A stretch of DNA of 64,000 bases. Source: Daedaleopsis sinensis (lineage: Eukaryota > Basidiomycota > Agaricomycetes > Polyporales > Polyporaceae). A model generated the notes under the pieces. The model searched no databases. It was not told where the DNA came from and saw only the letters and a program-made list of their open reading frames with translations. The position numbers and the translations under genes are program-made. The stretch spans positions 2,914,001-2,978,000 of the forward strand of contig CM066307.1 of assembly GCA_033807695.1 (NCBI GenBank), in the 5' to 3' direction. Below, in pieces: positions 11,410-22,686 of the stretch. How positions within the stretch are numbered: the stretch's first letter is position 1; the number at the start of each line of letters is the position of its first letter.

Positions 11410-13996
11410 ATGGAAATTTCAGTCCGTCTGCTCGTCATACAAACCCGGCCTCGTCCACTGACGAATGTCTAGGTAGAGCTCAAATGCGTTGAATCGCTCC
11501 ATGCAGGGCCTCTGGTCCACACACCGGCGTGCAAAAGTTAATCTCAACTCTCCCGCACCCACCACCCCTGCATCTGCGACCACACCCACCGCGGAGGACA
11601 TTCCCAACGATGCCACTCCCCTAGACGGTCCTCAGCCCGCCCTAGACACCCCGGTGATAGAAGGAGACCCTCTTCCTCCTACTTCCGACTCAAAGCCTCT
11701 CAGTACGAAACGCAAACTTCGTTCGACTCGAGAAGATGGCACAAAACGCGCAAAACTCTCTACATCTACTGCCAAAGACTACGCTCCTCCTTCAACCCGT
11801 CTCTCCGACCTCGGAGGAATAGATGCCTGCATAGAGAAAATGCTCGAGCTCGTTGCTATGCCTCTGTGTCATCCCGAAATCTACCTCCACACTGGGGTCC
11901 AGCCACCGAGAGGTGTGCTCTTACATGGTCCGCCAGGGTGCGGTAAGACGATGCTCGCACATGCCATCGCAGGGGTGAGTCTTCCCATCTTCAAAATCTC
12001 TCCTCTTCCTCAATCTCCCGAAGGAGCTTGGCGTCCCCTTCATCAACATCTCCGCGCCCTCAGTAGTCTCCGGTATGTCTGGCGAGTCTGAAAAGACACT
12101 CCGCGATACATTCGAGGAAGCAAGACGAGTCGCACCTTGCCTGCTCTTCATAGACGAGATCGACGCCATTACGCCGAAACGTGAAAGCGCCCAGAGAGAA
12201 ATGGAGAGGCGGATAGTTGCCCAATTCTTGACGTGTATGGATGGTGAGTAATTCACTTATTCGCCCCTCGAGGTCTTCCTAAGCCTGGGTAGACATGGCA
12301 TGGGAGAAGAACGACAACAAACCTGTGATCATCATCGGCGCGACCAACCGACCCGACTCTCTCGATGCTGCACTTCGGCGAGCAGGACGCTTCGACCACG
12401 AGATCAGCATGGGTGTGCCGGACGAAAACGCCAGAGCGCAGTAAGTTCTGTTTTGTCAATGACAAAGGTACGTACTGACTCATTCGTTCCAGAATCCTAC
12501 GGGTCCAATCAGCCAAGCTACGACTCGAGGGAGACTTCGACTATGTCGCCCTAGCCAAAGCGACCCCAGGTTACGTCGGGGCAGATCTCGCCGCCCTGAC
12601 AGGTGCTGCTGGTATCATCGCCGTGAAGCGCATCTTCACACAGATCTCCGAGGGCACCCTCGTGTTGCCTGAAAATATCCCGCCCCTAGAGCAACTCGCA
12701 GACGGAGATACCGCGATGGCTATCGACCCTCCCTCAGAGGCGCCAGCGGTTGTTGCGCAAACGAACGGCACGAAACCCGTCCCTTTCGCCTCCTTCAACA
12801 CGATAGGCAGTTCGATCATCCACTTCCTCCGAGCCCATCCAGACCCGCTCACCGAAGGCCAGCTCGCCCCGCTCTGCATCACGTACCCCGACTTCATGCT
12901 CGCGCTCGAGCATGTCCAGCCGTCGTCCAAGCGCGAGGGCTTCGCCACCGTGCCCGACGTTACCTGGGCCGACATCGGCGCGCTGCACGGAACCCGGGAG
13001 GAGCTCCACATGGCCATTGTACAGCCCATCAAGCGGCCCGAGCTCTTCAGCGCCGTGGGCATCGTCGCGGCGTGCGGAGTGCTGCTGTGGGGCCCCCCGG
13101 GATGCGGCAAGACGCTCCTCGCGAAGGCGGTAGCCAACGAGTCGCGCGCGAACTTCATCAGCGTGAAAGGCCCAGAACTCCTCAACAAGGTCCGTCGTCC
13201 GCTCGCACTGCCACATATATGCCACTTACAAGCGTATCGCAGTATGTTGGCGAGAGTGAGCGTGCCGTGCGCCAGGTCTTCTCCAGGGCGCGGGCGTCCT
13301 CCCCCTGCGTCATCTTCTTCGACGAGCTGGACGCGCTCGTCCCGCGCCGAGACGACAGCATGGTAATGTCCACTTCCACCTCCACACCCCCTTACGAATC
13401 CCTTCTAACCTCCCTACGCACAGTCCGAATCCTCCGCGCGCGTCGTCAACACGCTCCTCACCGAGCTCGACGGCCTCGACGCGCGCAAATCCGTCTACGT
13501 CATCGCGGCCACGAACCGCCCCGACATGATCGACCCCGCGATGTGCCGCCCCGGGCGGCTCGACAAGCTGCTCTACGTCGACCTGCCCACCGCCGACGAG
13601 CGCGCAGAGATCCTCCGCAAGATGACGCGCAAGGTCCCGCTCGGACCCGCTGACGTCGCGACGGTGCAGCGCACCGTCGAGGAGCTCGTGCGCGAGCGCT
13701 GCGAGGGGTACAGCGGCGCGGACCTCGCGGCGCTCGTGCGCGAGGCGGGTGTCATGGCCCTGAAACGCACGCTGGGCGCGCTCAACGCGATGGACGCGGG
13801 CGAGCTCCCCGCGAAGCCGGTGGAGCGCGTCGCCGTGTCCGCGGACGACTTTGTGCAGGCGCTGGACAAGGTGCAGCCGAGCGTGTCCGTCGCGCAGCGG
13901 CGCAAGTACGAGGCGCTGCGCTCCAAGTTTGCGGGGCTGCCTGTGCGTGCGGACAGAGAGGGAGACGGGAAACGCGTAGAAGGAAAATTAGCGTAG
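11410..13996 (+). CDS. RIX7: Rix7/NVL-type AAA ATPase (pre-60S ribosome assembly)
   Basis: Double-ring AAA ATPase that strips factors from nucleolar pre-60S particles. Exons: 11410-11421 (tentative), 11477-11974, 12024-12243, 12293-12440, 12493-13189, 13243-13362, 13424-13996; 755 aa (743 if it starts at ATG 11501). D1 has LGGID, Walker A GPPGCGKT, Walker B LLFIDEID and [11 protein letters not shown]2 has [24 protein letters not shown] and [20 protein letters not shown]. The C-terminus is the usual helical lid plus a short tail. The first about 105 residues are Pro/Thr-rich and lack the helical N-terminal domain of the family, so either the 5' end is missed or the domain is lost. The tentative first exon rests on a GTCCGT donor, a CACTGAC branch site and TAG acceptor. 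Divergent from LEU4. Confidence 0.9.
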
Positions 13997-14684
13997 ACTA
14001 GCGTCGTGTAATCTTGCAATTGCTATGCTCATCTCCTCTTTTGCGCCCGGCATACAATTATTGAAACCTTCCTTTTTGACCAGATCATAGGTGAAGGTGT
14101 GTCTATAGCTGTTCAGTTGATCATACGAGGATCGTGCATACGACGAGGTATTACGGTGGTGAATATATGCAGTGGCTTAGCCACTATCCTGACCGGCCGG
14201 ATATAGTAGGGTATTCAGGCTGGATAGCGAGGTTGTTACATCGAGCTGGGGTAACCGAGGCAACTGAACGCGTAGGTCTATGGGTTATGATATCGATCAT
14301 GTAAACGGGTAGCGGGATGTGTGCATGCAAAGTCCAGATGGTGATGTGCGACGAGCAAAATTCGGTATCTGTCTGTCCGGTACACTGCACAGTCCGAGGC
14401 TTGAAGTGTGGAGAGCGACGACGACACGACAACGACGGCAAAGTATGATTGCGGTACAGTGTGCAAGACGGGATATGAGAGGGGTAAGCGTAACGTGAGC
14501 GAGACATGCAGGTGCGGTCGAATTGCGGCGAAAGTGTGGTATGAATGCTAATGTACAGTTCGAGAAATGAAGTAGGAAGCTGTCTTGGTGTAGAAGAAGA
14601 GACATAGACCTACTTAAGCGATCTATGCCATAGAGGTGGAGATGCCCAGCATCCATCCTCTTTCGATGACCCTCCACGGTATCC
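13997..14684. other. convergent intergenic region, RIX7 and LDB17 3' flanks
   Basis: AT-richer than the flanking exons; short frames only, with no recognisable domain. Nothing else supported. Confidence 0.5.
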
Positions 14685-17048
14685 TTAGATAGCCGACGCT
14701 CTCCCCGACGACAAGGCAGCAAGATTAGGCTGCGACGAGGCCGCGAGCGCGCTCAGGGGACCGCCATTGGGGCTCAGCTGCGCTTTCCTTATGGGCACTG
14801 CTGGAGGCTTTCGCCTGGCCTTCAGCGGAGGGGGAGGAGCCGCGCGTCGGTTGGGTGATGCCGGCTTCGACGCTGTACTGAGCGAACTCGTAGAGGACGA
14901 TGCGGATGAGGAGAAGGCGGGAAGTGTAGCATGCCGTGGTGAAGGGATGCTGTGAGCTGGAGACGCAGGGGAGAGAACACGGATCTCAGGGGAGAAATCG
15001 CTTGTAGGTTCGTCGACGATAGGAGAACGGGAATCGATGAGGGATGTTGGTGCCATCCCTGTGCTGACCGAAAGAGTGGCGAAGGACGACATGGCGGCCT
15101 CGACGTTGAATGAACCGGCGCGATGCCTATGCTTGGATGGCGCCGCCGACCCACTGTGGGGATCAGCCGCGGCGGCAACCCGAGGAAAGCTGTTTGTGCT
15201 GTCGCCGCTAGCATGACGCACCCTCGAGAGAGAATCCTTCCGCGAATGTTCAACAGAATGTCGATGTGGACGGTGATGGTCCTGGAGCGCGCTCGATTTC
15301 ATTGACATGGTGGTGGCAGAGCGTGGAGATGGGACAGAAGAGACAGAAGAGACAGCGACAAGTCCCGGACTTTCTCCGCGACGAGGCTCGCCGCCATTGA
15401 CCGCGAGTCTGCGAGGTTCTGTGGTAGTGGCAGACTTGCGCAATTGCACACACCATTCGCCGCTCATGCAGCGTTCCACTAAGCGTTTGGTGGTTGGGTC
15501 GACGTACCGAATAGACTCGTTCTGAATGAGGGATTCAAGCGTCTGCACTATTTGTGGACGCTTGTACGGCATGTTCCGTAGTTGTGTCTTTGTGAGTAAC
15601 GGATGAAGGACGCGGAGGAATGTGTGCCGTAACTGTGTTGGAGATGAGCGACCACCATCGACATCTTAGCCCGTGATAAACTTACCGATTCATGGTCTTC
15701 GTCAATATCCCCTATCTCACGCAAAAAGACATCGACCAAAACGCAGAGGTCATTAGTGTAAAAGTACTCCGCCATGTCTTTGCTGGTGAAGAGGAGGTAT
15801 AACAGTTTGAGGACGAGCAGCTGCATGCACAGGTCCTCGGCAGTCCGGTCCGCACGGTTCAGCATGAAGATCAGATTTTCGCCGAAGGTTGGACTTGAGC
15901 CAACGCGTGATTTAAGGACGCGCAATATGCGGTTGTCAGCGTTCCGGTCTTGTGATTCAGCTTGTTGCTGTGCAAAGCTGCCGGGGTGTGGCTGGGGGGT
16001 ATGTGCCTGCATTGTGGCGAGCATAAACTGTTCGTTCAATGCGACCTGCGATACCAAGTCAGCCAAACGCCTGACTTTTACGGGATGTGAAAACCAACTA
16101 TGAGCTTGATTACAGAATAATTGAAGGTCTCATCCTCAAATTCGCGTGTTTGCTCAACGAGGTCGAAGAGGTAATCGATGAACGAGTCGTCAAACATGCC
16201 TATAACGAGCTTTAGCCAGAAACAATTAACATAAGAACGAGGGTGCCTTACGTAGATCGTGTAATGACATCTTCTGTAGACGGCATACTTCGTAGAGGAT
16301 TTTGACTGAGAGTGACCTAAGCTTAGCCTCTATGGGTATAGCTATTGACCGGGAAGAGCCGACGTTGGAGCCGGATGTAGAGCCGTAGAACCCATCGTCA
16401 ATTTCAGGATCTACGTCAAGACGAACGTGATCCATGAGCAGAGGAAGAAGAGGTTGCCAGCGTTTCTGATTCCGGAGGAAAGAGGTGTTGCGGCGACCGT
16501 AGGCGAGGATGACGCTGTAGAGCACCATCTCGTAATGCGGATCCGTGTTCTAGTGCCAGAGTGGCAACGAACGTGGGAGCCGTGAGCGGAAATGAAGGGA
16601 GAGGATAAGAGAAGACTGACTGTTTGGGCATCGTGAACCAATAGTTCGCACATGCGTTCGGAGTGGAAGGCAAAGAGGTCAGAGGCGACGATCATGTCGC
16701 ATGCATGTCGTAGCTGGAGCGGGCTTTGAAGGAATTGTTCTGTTAGGTAGTTGAATGGACGTGGTAGGAAGAGCATGAGGGTGGCATGAGGCAGGTCGGA
16801 GAAGCAGTGAACACTCACCATGGTAGGAGCCACAGAGGGAGATATATCGTCGCAGGGTGCTATCCAGCTTGTCCAGTGTGGCATCCTCCGGTAGACGTAG
16901 CATATCTTCCAGTTCTGTGTATTTGAGGGTATAGAATTAGGTTTAGAAGACGGCGGGAAAGGGCGGACGGGGGCGTACCTGACCAGAACTGCTGAGCATT
17001 GTCGATGATATAGACGATGCCAAAGACATCCATCGGGAGCGCAGACAT
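14685..17048 (-). CDS. LDB17: Ldb17/Dip1/SPIN90-family Arp2/3 regulator
   Basis: Homologue of yeast Ldb17, fission yeast Dip1 and animal SPIN90, which act at endocytic actin patches; Dip1 and SPIN90 start unbranched filaments through the Arp2/3 complex. Exons (minus): 17048-16979, 16914-16819, 16739-16621, 16549-16252, 16199-16099, 16045-15686, 15632-14685; 663 aa. Residues about 1-390 are the helical armadillo-like SPIN90 domain with the hallmark run FGENLIFMLNR, LLVLKLLYLLFTSKDMAEYF, YTNDLCVLVDVFLREI and ESLRHTFLRVLHPLL. The rest is Ser/Pro-rich and disordered, with SH3-ligand motifs near the end (APPPPLKARRKPPAVPIRKA). One intron uses a GTTGGT donor (16098). ARPC2, a subunit of its likely target, is also in this window, 35 kb away. 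Divergent from SDHC. Confidence 0.9.
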
Positions 17049-17334
17049 CCTCGCGGGCTCGCAGCTTGCACTCTGTGCGAGCTGTCGTCTTCCGTCGTCG
17101 ACTGGCGCGCTGAGCGGGGGGTGGTGGTGGATGTTACTTGGACGTTGGACACAGACTCCTGAATCCTGGGCGACTCTCAGGAATCACGTGGAGTCCCCCA
17201 CCAGGACCCTGTGACACTGCGTCACACAGCTCGTCGGCCTGGCTCGGACGCCGGCGAAAGCAAACGTTAACACCGACGACGACCCCGACGACGACGAGCA
17301 GCTCATCCCGCTTGCCATCTCTCTCCTGCACGCC
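17049..17334. promoter_or_regulatory. divergent promoter region, LDB17 and SDHC
   Basis: 286 bp separate the two start codons. The sequence is GC-rich without a clear TATA box; a shared promoter is inferred from the arrangement only. Confidence 0.5.
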
Positions 17335-18081
17335 ATGCTCTCTGCCCGCGCCGTTGGTCTTGGCCCCGCTCTCAGGCAGGCGGCCCTCAGGCCCAGGACT
17401 GGTGTGTACCATTCCCACCTCTCCTCATTGCCCCAGAGCTCATTGGCATCTGCAGTCGCGCTCCGCAACGTCGCATTGAGGCGGTGAGCAGCAATCATTG
17501 CCCACATTGCGTATATTCTGACATGTCTCTGCTCCAGCACCATCCAAACCGAGTCGCTCCCTCCTACCGCCGCACAACAAATCCTGAACCAGCAACGTCT
17601 CCGCCGCCCCTCCAGCCCCCACTTCACCATCTACCAGCCCCAGCTGACCTGGATAGGCTCTATCGCGAACCGTGTTACCGGTGTCGGCCTCAGCGTTCGT
17701 GCGTAACTCCTTCCTCTCCTCTCCTCTCCCCAGCCGTGCTGATATCACACACCAGTCCTCTACGGCTACGCCCTCGCTTACCTTGTTGCACCCACCACTT
17801 TTGACTCTGCCCACGTTATCGACTTCGTTGCCGGCCTCCCCGACGCGGTCAAGTACGCCGGCAAGGTCATCCTTGCTGCCCCCTTCGCCTTCCACTCCTG
17901 GAACGGTCTCCGCCACTTGAGCTGGGATATGGGCAAATGTGAGTTCAGTATACCCCATCGCTCGATATCACACGCCTGATGTGCCCTCTCGCAAGTCCTC
18001 ACGCTCAAGGGTGCATACTCTTCCGGCTATGCCGTCCTCGCTGCGACTGCCGCCTCGACTGTTGCACTTGTGTTGATGTGA
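17335..18081 (+). CDS. SDH3: succinate dehydrogenase cytochrome b subunit (SDHC/Sdh3), mitochondrial
   Basis: Membrane anchor of respiratory complex II; binds haem b and ubiquinone in the inner mitochondrial membrane. Exons: 17335-17483, 17538-17698, 17756-17938, 17996-18081; 192 aa. An Arg-rich, acid-poor N-terminus ([20 protein letters not shown]) fits a mitochondrial presequence. The mature part shows [20 protein letters not shown] with the quinone-site Ser and Arg, then three membrane segments, and [12 protein letters not shown] with the haem-ligand His. The family motif order is complete and nothing is missing. Divergent from LDB17. Confidence 0.95.
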
Positions 18082-18445
18082 TTTATCCATCCTCAATACA
18101 ACACTCCGCATGGTGTGCGTGCATACACTCGGTGGGATCATCGCGACAGTCGAGTGCACACAACACATCTCCTCGCATGTCCGCATTATTTCCTACGCGT
18201 CCGCCGCGTGATGTTAGGGTACCCGATTACTTGCTCTTCGGCCGTGAGTTCAGTTGTACGAAACCACATCTCTAAAGCTTCAAAGCGAGGAGCTGGCACC
18301 ACCCTAGCTTGGATCCGAGTGTTGATTGCCATGTCAGTGATGGGTGGTAGTTATGCCAGAGTTAAGCAATCCCCCTGATTTCAAAAGCAAACCGACCGTA
18401 GTATACAAGACCCTCATTGTTCTCTCAAGCACCTCGATATCATCA
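18082..18445. other. convergent intergenic region, SDHC and UBX gene
   Basis: 364 bp of 3' flanks with no supported gene. Confidence 0.45.
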
Positions 18446-19512
18446 TCACTCTGTAGTGATATTGTGAGATGACAATGAGCGATGAAGCAGTGGGTAGCAG
18501 GAACTCACTCGGTCCCAGCTTCAGCCACTTGGGCAGTTTCCGCTCGCCCTCCTCTTTCTTCCCAAATATGTTACTCCGCGGTTTGCTCCCTCCGCCCTCC
18601 GAGTTCTTATCAGCTTTCGCGTCTGCGGGCTCCTTGTCGAAGTCCGGTGGTACTGGAAAGTCCTCGATCGCCGCCAGGACAGGTGCGTCCAGCGGCGCAG
18701 GGACGCCCACATCTGCGCCGCAATCAGCTTGATGGACGATGGAATACGACTGACAGAGTCAGAGACTCACGGTTGAACTGGTCATCGTCGAACTTGATCA
18801 TGAGCACAGACGACGGCGCAAGGTCGAGCTCCGCAAGGTTAAGGTCCCGGACCTGAGGGTCCGACACCTTGTATTCGCGCTTCGGCGGCGACTGGTCTAC
18901 CAAGAGACACCGGTCCGTCGGTGACACGCGAGACGTGCAGCGCAAGAGGGACTCACAGAGCACGAATTTGACCGGCTTGACGTCCTCCCGCAGCGAGCCC
19001 CGCACGAATGCGTACACGGACCTGATCTTGTCCGTCGAGGGGAACGTCTTCTCCAGCAGCGTCATGTCCGCGAACCTCACTCTGATCGTCGTCTGCGGGG
19101 CCCCCGACCGTCAGGCCCACGCCCGAGAGAGCAGGAGCGGGGACAGCAACGGGTGAACGCACCTGTGGCCAGCGAGCGCGCCGCTTCTTGTCTTCCGCTT
19201 CCCGCATCGCTGTAGTCCGCAGCGGCGCGTTCTGCAACGCATCCCGGCGGGTGGTGAGCATCGCCTGCTGGGCGCGGACATCGGCGGCGGTCGCGTCAAA
19301 GTAGCTGTCCGGCAGTTCACCTGCACGGTGTGCAGACGTGTCAGAGACTCGTGGAGGTGTACGGAGGACCTGACAGACATACTGCGGGGTTGGTGGGAGG
19401 TGGGCGGACGGAAGTATCGGTACGCGGGTTTCTCTGTCGCCACGGAAGTCGTATCCTGTGTGCTCGTCGATGCAGATGGCTCTGTCGCAGCTGGTACAAC
19501 GCTCTCAGACAT
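18446..19512 (-). CDS. UBX-domain protein (Ubx4/ASPSCR1-TUG-like, C-terminal part)
   Basis: Cofactor of the Cdc48/p97 segregase. Exons (minus): 19512-19383, 19320-19163, 19092-18957, 18896-18771, 18712-18509, 18450-18446; 252 aa. After a short acidic start comes YRYFRPPTS and a helical linker (DVRAQQAMLTTRRDALQ, REAEDKKRRARWPQ), then the UBX domain from residue 97 (TTIRVRFADMTLLEKTFPST, DKIRSVYAFVRGSL, DVKPVKFVLY), then RDLNLAELDLAPSSVLMIKF and a Pro/Lys-rich tail. This matches the TUG/Ubx4 linker plus UBX order, but the N-terminal ubiquitin-like domain of TUG is absent. The last coding exon is only 5 nt: it completes Lys and gives TGA. Which Cdc48 pathway it serves is not visible. Confidence 0.85.
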
Positions 19513-20189
19513 TATGTGCGTAAGCGGTGAGTCGGGGCAAGCAGCTGGAGACCTCGGAGTCGTATGCACAAAGAGCAAGGTACGTAACGGTAATGGTCGG
19601 TACCTGCTAGATCCTGCTAGATCTCGATCGAACGTTCGATCTGGGCGTTTCAGGGGTCCGAGACTTCGAGCTCCGAGTCGAGGACTGTCAGTCACGTCTG
19701 GTCAGTGTGCTCTCTAACGCGAAGACCTGCATCTAGACATTCGGACCAACAGCGATTACGTCGAGTACATGTACTACGCCAGAAGACAGACAAGATTGGG
19801 CCAGAGTCAATACGGTGGGCGTTACGGGACCTGTGGTCTTCAACAGGCTGGCCCAAGAGCCGTGTCCGCTGAATTCAAAGTATTATAGGCTAGAAGTCGG
19901 GGGTTATATGGGAGGATCAGAGTTGAATTGGAGTCGGTCCTAGTCGAACTATCAATAGGAGTTGCTGGCCTGGCGTACAAGTACTAGTAGTCTGATACGT
20001 GGAGACCGAGCAGACCGTTTTACGTGCAGGTACCGTCATCCGATATCTGCTACGAGATCTGGAGCGGATTGTGTCGCGGACCAGGGCTTGGAGGGACAAT
20101 CTAGGCACTAGGAGACATGCGGACAAATTATAGGTCAGGACACCGATCGAGGCGCATGGTATGTTATGAGTTGGACCTACGTCTGCTGC
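19513..20189. other. intergenic: UBX gene upstream region, secreted-protein gene 3' flank
   Basis: No supported gene. It contains a 10-bp direct repeat (CTGCTAGATC, about 19603-19622) and next to it a 16-bp perfect palindrome. Confidence 0.5.
19626..19641. promoter_or_regulatory. 16-bp perfect palindrome GATCGAACGTTCGATC
   Basis: A perfect dyad about 115 bp upstream of the UBX gene start. It could be a dimeric transcription-factor site; no factor is assigned. Confidence 0.25.
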
Positions 20190-20763
20190 TCAGCGGTGCG
20201 AGAACTGGACCCTGTAGCGCCCTGAGTCCTTGTATGCTGGGTCGTGGATGGGGTCGTATGGATAATCGACACTGCACATTTGGGGGAAGATCTGCCCGCC
20301 GACGACGCCGCCGCTCTTGCAGTCGTGGAGGAGATTCCTCAAATACACTTTGCACCTGGTGGCAAGAGCACCGTTGTGCTCTGAGTACAACTTCGTATCC
20401 TCCCTGCCACAAACGTCGATCTTGCATGTGCCCCACTTTTGAATGGTTGTGCAGTGCGACCCATTATCGTTGCCTTGATAGCAGACTGTGTCGTCGCTTA
20501 GGGCGTTGATTGCAGATTCGCAGTCGGATACGCGCGGGCTCCCGCCGGACGTCTCACATTTGACATGACCATGGTCATTATTGGGAGCCACGCAGGGTTC
20601 TGAGAGATGAGAAGGAGTGTGAGTGAGATGCGGGCAGAGCGGAGTGTTGACGCAGTATGAGGAGTTAAAACTGACCATCGCGGACTGCGAGCGATGCGCC
20701 CTGGACGACAACGGCGCCGGCTGTGACAGCGAGAGTATAGACGACAGCCCAGAGCTTGACCAT
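20190..20763 (-). CDS. small secreted cysteine-rich protein
   Basis: Predicted secreted protein of 165 aa; exons (minus): 20763-20676 and 20599-20190. A signal peptide is clear (Lys3, then a Leu/Val/Ala core to about residue 22, cleavage near VQG-AS). The mature part is polar and has ten Cys, enough for five disulphides (PCVA, VKCET, SDCES, TVCYQ, HCTT, TCKI, DVCG, TRCK, HDCKS, QMCS). A Gly-rich stretch, HDCKSGGVVGGQIF, near the end recalls the spacing of secreted KP4-like fold proteins, but the resemblance is too weak to name a family and no activity can be inferred. A strong TATA box lies upstream. Such proteins in mushrooms are often developmentally or interaction regulated; here that is only a guess. 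It sits at the edge of a 2.9-kb gene-poor stretch. Confidence 0.72.
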
Positions 20764-20923
20764 AGCGAATGACGAGTCGGCTCGAGAATCGACCTAGATC
20801 AGCATTCAGCAAAGCGTTCAGTTATTACCAATGGAACACTCACGGTGAGTTTTATTGGATGGACTGGGAGGTGACGGAGAGGAGAGTCTACCGAATGTCG
20901 AGCATCCCCGCCGACTCAAGGAG

Positions 20924-20937
20924 TATATATATATAAA
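20924..20937 (-). promoter_or_regulatory. TATA box of the secreted-protein gene
   Basis: An alternating TA run ending TATAAA on the plus strand (minus sense TTTATATATATATA) sits about 160 bp upstream of the start codon, the right orientation and a fitting distance if the leader is about 130 nt. Confidence 0.5.
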
Positions 20938-22640
20938 TTGAATGTTGAGAGTCTAATACGCGTTTCCGTATCACCGCAGATCCAGCAAAGCGCGTCGCCG
21001 TGCCCGCCATAGACCGTGTCTAGAGCGAGAGGTCAGACTGTCATCCCGTTATTGCTGAGTTGAGGATGAGCTCGAGATAGTCATCCCGACCGAGTACCTC
21101 CCCGCAGGTGCCTGGATACTTCGCCCCCACATTTCCGCGCCGGCCTACATTTTGTATTAGCTATGAGTCTTAAGGTCGTTGAGATAAAATACCTGTTGGT
21201 GGGCCCACCGTTTGAGAGTCCTTGCCGTGCAGTAAAGTCGTCGGAGGCGCCCGCTGTCCGACCGCTTTGCGCCATCAAAGGTACCCATCAGCGCAGAGTT
21301 TGAAGTTTAAACCCGCCGGATGCGGTTTTGCGGGGTTTGAGGGTCCCGTCTGACCCCGCCCTTCTCCGCACCCTTGGGAGCCCTTGGGGCGCGCCTCGGG
21401 CGCGATGCGTCCCCCTGCTTGGATATCATGCGCGCTTCTATGAGACGCGGGAAATGTCCCACAGAGTCGCGCAAATGTGTAGAACACGCGTGATCGTTAT
21501 GTACTGACAGTCAGGCTCTTGTACTTGTGAGCGTGAGAGCGTATCACAAGAAAGCAGAGCCGCGAAAGTTGTCTCGGTCTCACCTTATCCATGTGTGCGG
21601 GCGAGACGTCCTTCACTCTCTCTCTCCCGCCCGCCAATCCTAGTCCTTGTAAAGCACAGCCGTTCCCCTGGCCGACACTGACAGTCCTATTATAGGCCTT
21701 TATAGACGGTCCCTGGCCAGGGAGTGTGTGGATCCGGACGGCTCCAAGCTTGCGCTTCAGTATTTCTAGAGGGCGAGGTCATGAGGCCAACGAGGGTGGC
21801 GGGACTAGTAACAATGGTCATACGATGAATCTGATGACTTGTCAGCCTCGCAAGACCAGGTGCACACTTAGACGATACTGAAGATCCTGCTGCGTTATGG
21901 ATCGGAATAGGACCACCTAGAAGTGCAATGAAGATAGAGTGAGATCAGAGGAATACGAAAGCGTTGTGTCGCAGAATGCAAGACCGGCACCGGTTCGGAT
22001 GAGTGAGTTGTGGGCAAACAGCTAGATGTTGGAGACGATGTCTGAGGAGGATGAGGGTAAGTTCAGTCGCTAACGTTGTAACAGTAACGACTACTTAACA
22101 GGACCTCCTTTGCGATTTGTTTGGAATACAAAGACAAGTGTGTGATACGTAATGGTCGTAGAACATCGGAGCAAGCGCCCACCGGATGGTCCGAATAAGT
22201 ATTAGAAGGCGCCGTCTCCTTAACCTTGGCAAGTCCAAACCCGTCACTTCAGCTTCAACGCCCGAACTGGTGACTCGTACTTGGAACGCTGCATGGATTC
22301 GAGGATCTCTCCGAATACTCGAGGCTGCGTTTACACTGGACTATACAGGCCGATAACTATGGTGAGTTCTCTGGCAGCCTGACTTCAAGAGCCTTAGCTT
22401 TCAACCGTTTTTCGACCACATGTCGTCAACCTTGTAACGAGAAAACTGACTATTGATTGGCAGCAGGTTTCTAGTCCTTCTCAGCCCGAGTGCCATTGTC
22501 TCTACGAGGCACTGCTGCGTCGGCTCGGTCAGATCTCTCAGGCTCGCACCTTTTTCACGTTCGAGGCCCAAGAAGATCTAAGTACTTCAACTGGCTCCGT
22601 TACACGCCATTCTAGCTGTTCGCGCGCGCTGTGCGAAACT

Positions 22641-22686
22641 TAGAGTGCTAGAAAGCTGTATATTTATACAGCTTTCTAGCACTCTA
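22641..22686. repeat. 46-bp perfect palindrome (22-bp arms, 2-bp centre)
   Basis: Arms run 22641-22662 and 22665-22686, outermost TAGAGTGC / GCACTCTA, centre TT. One mismatch outward, pairing resumes for 4 bp (22636-22639 with 22688-22691). It can form a long cruciform or RNA hairpin. It lies in non-coding DNA; whether it is a mobile-element remnant, a terminator or a binding site is unknown. Confidence 0.8.

Noticed and set aside
22037..22160. Possible tiny two-exon gene (MSEEDEG...)
   Set aside because: Splice signals are acceptable but the product is about 20 aa with no similarity.
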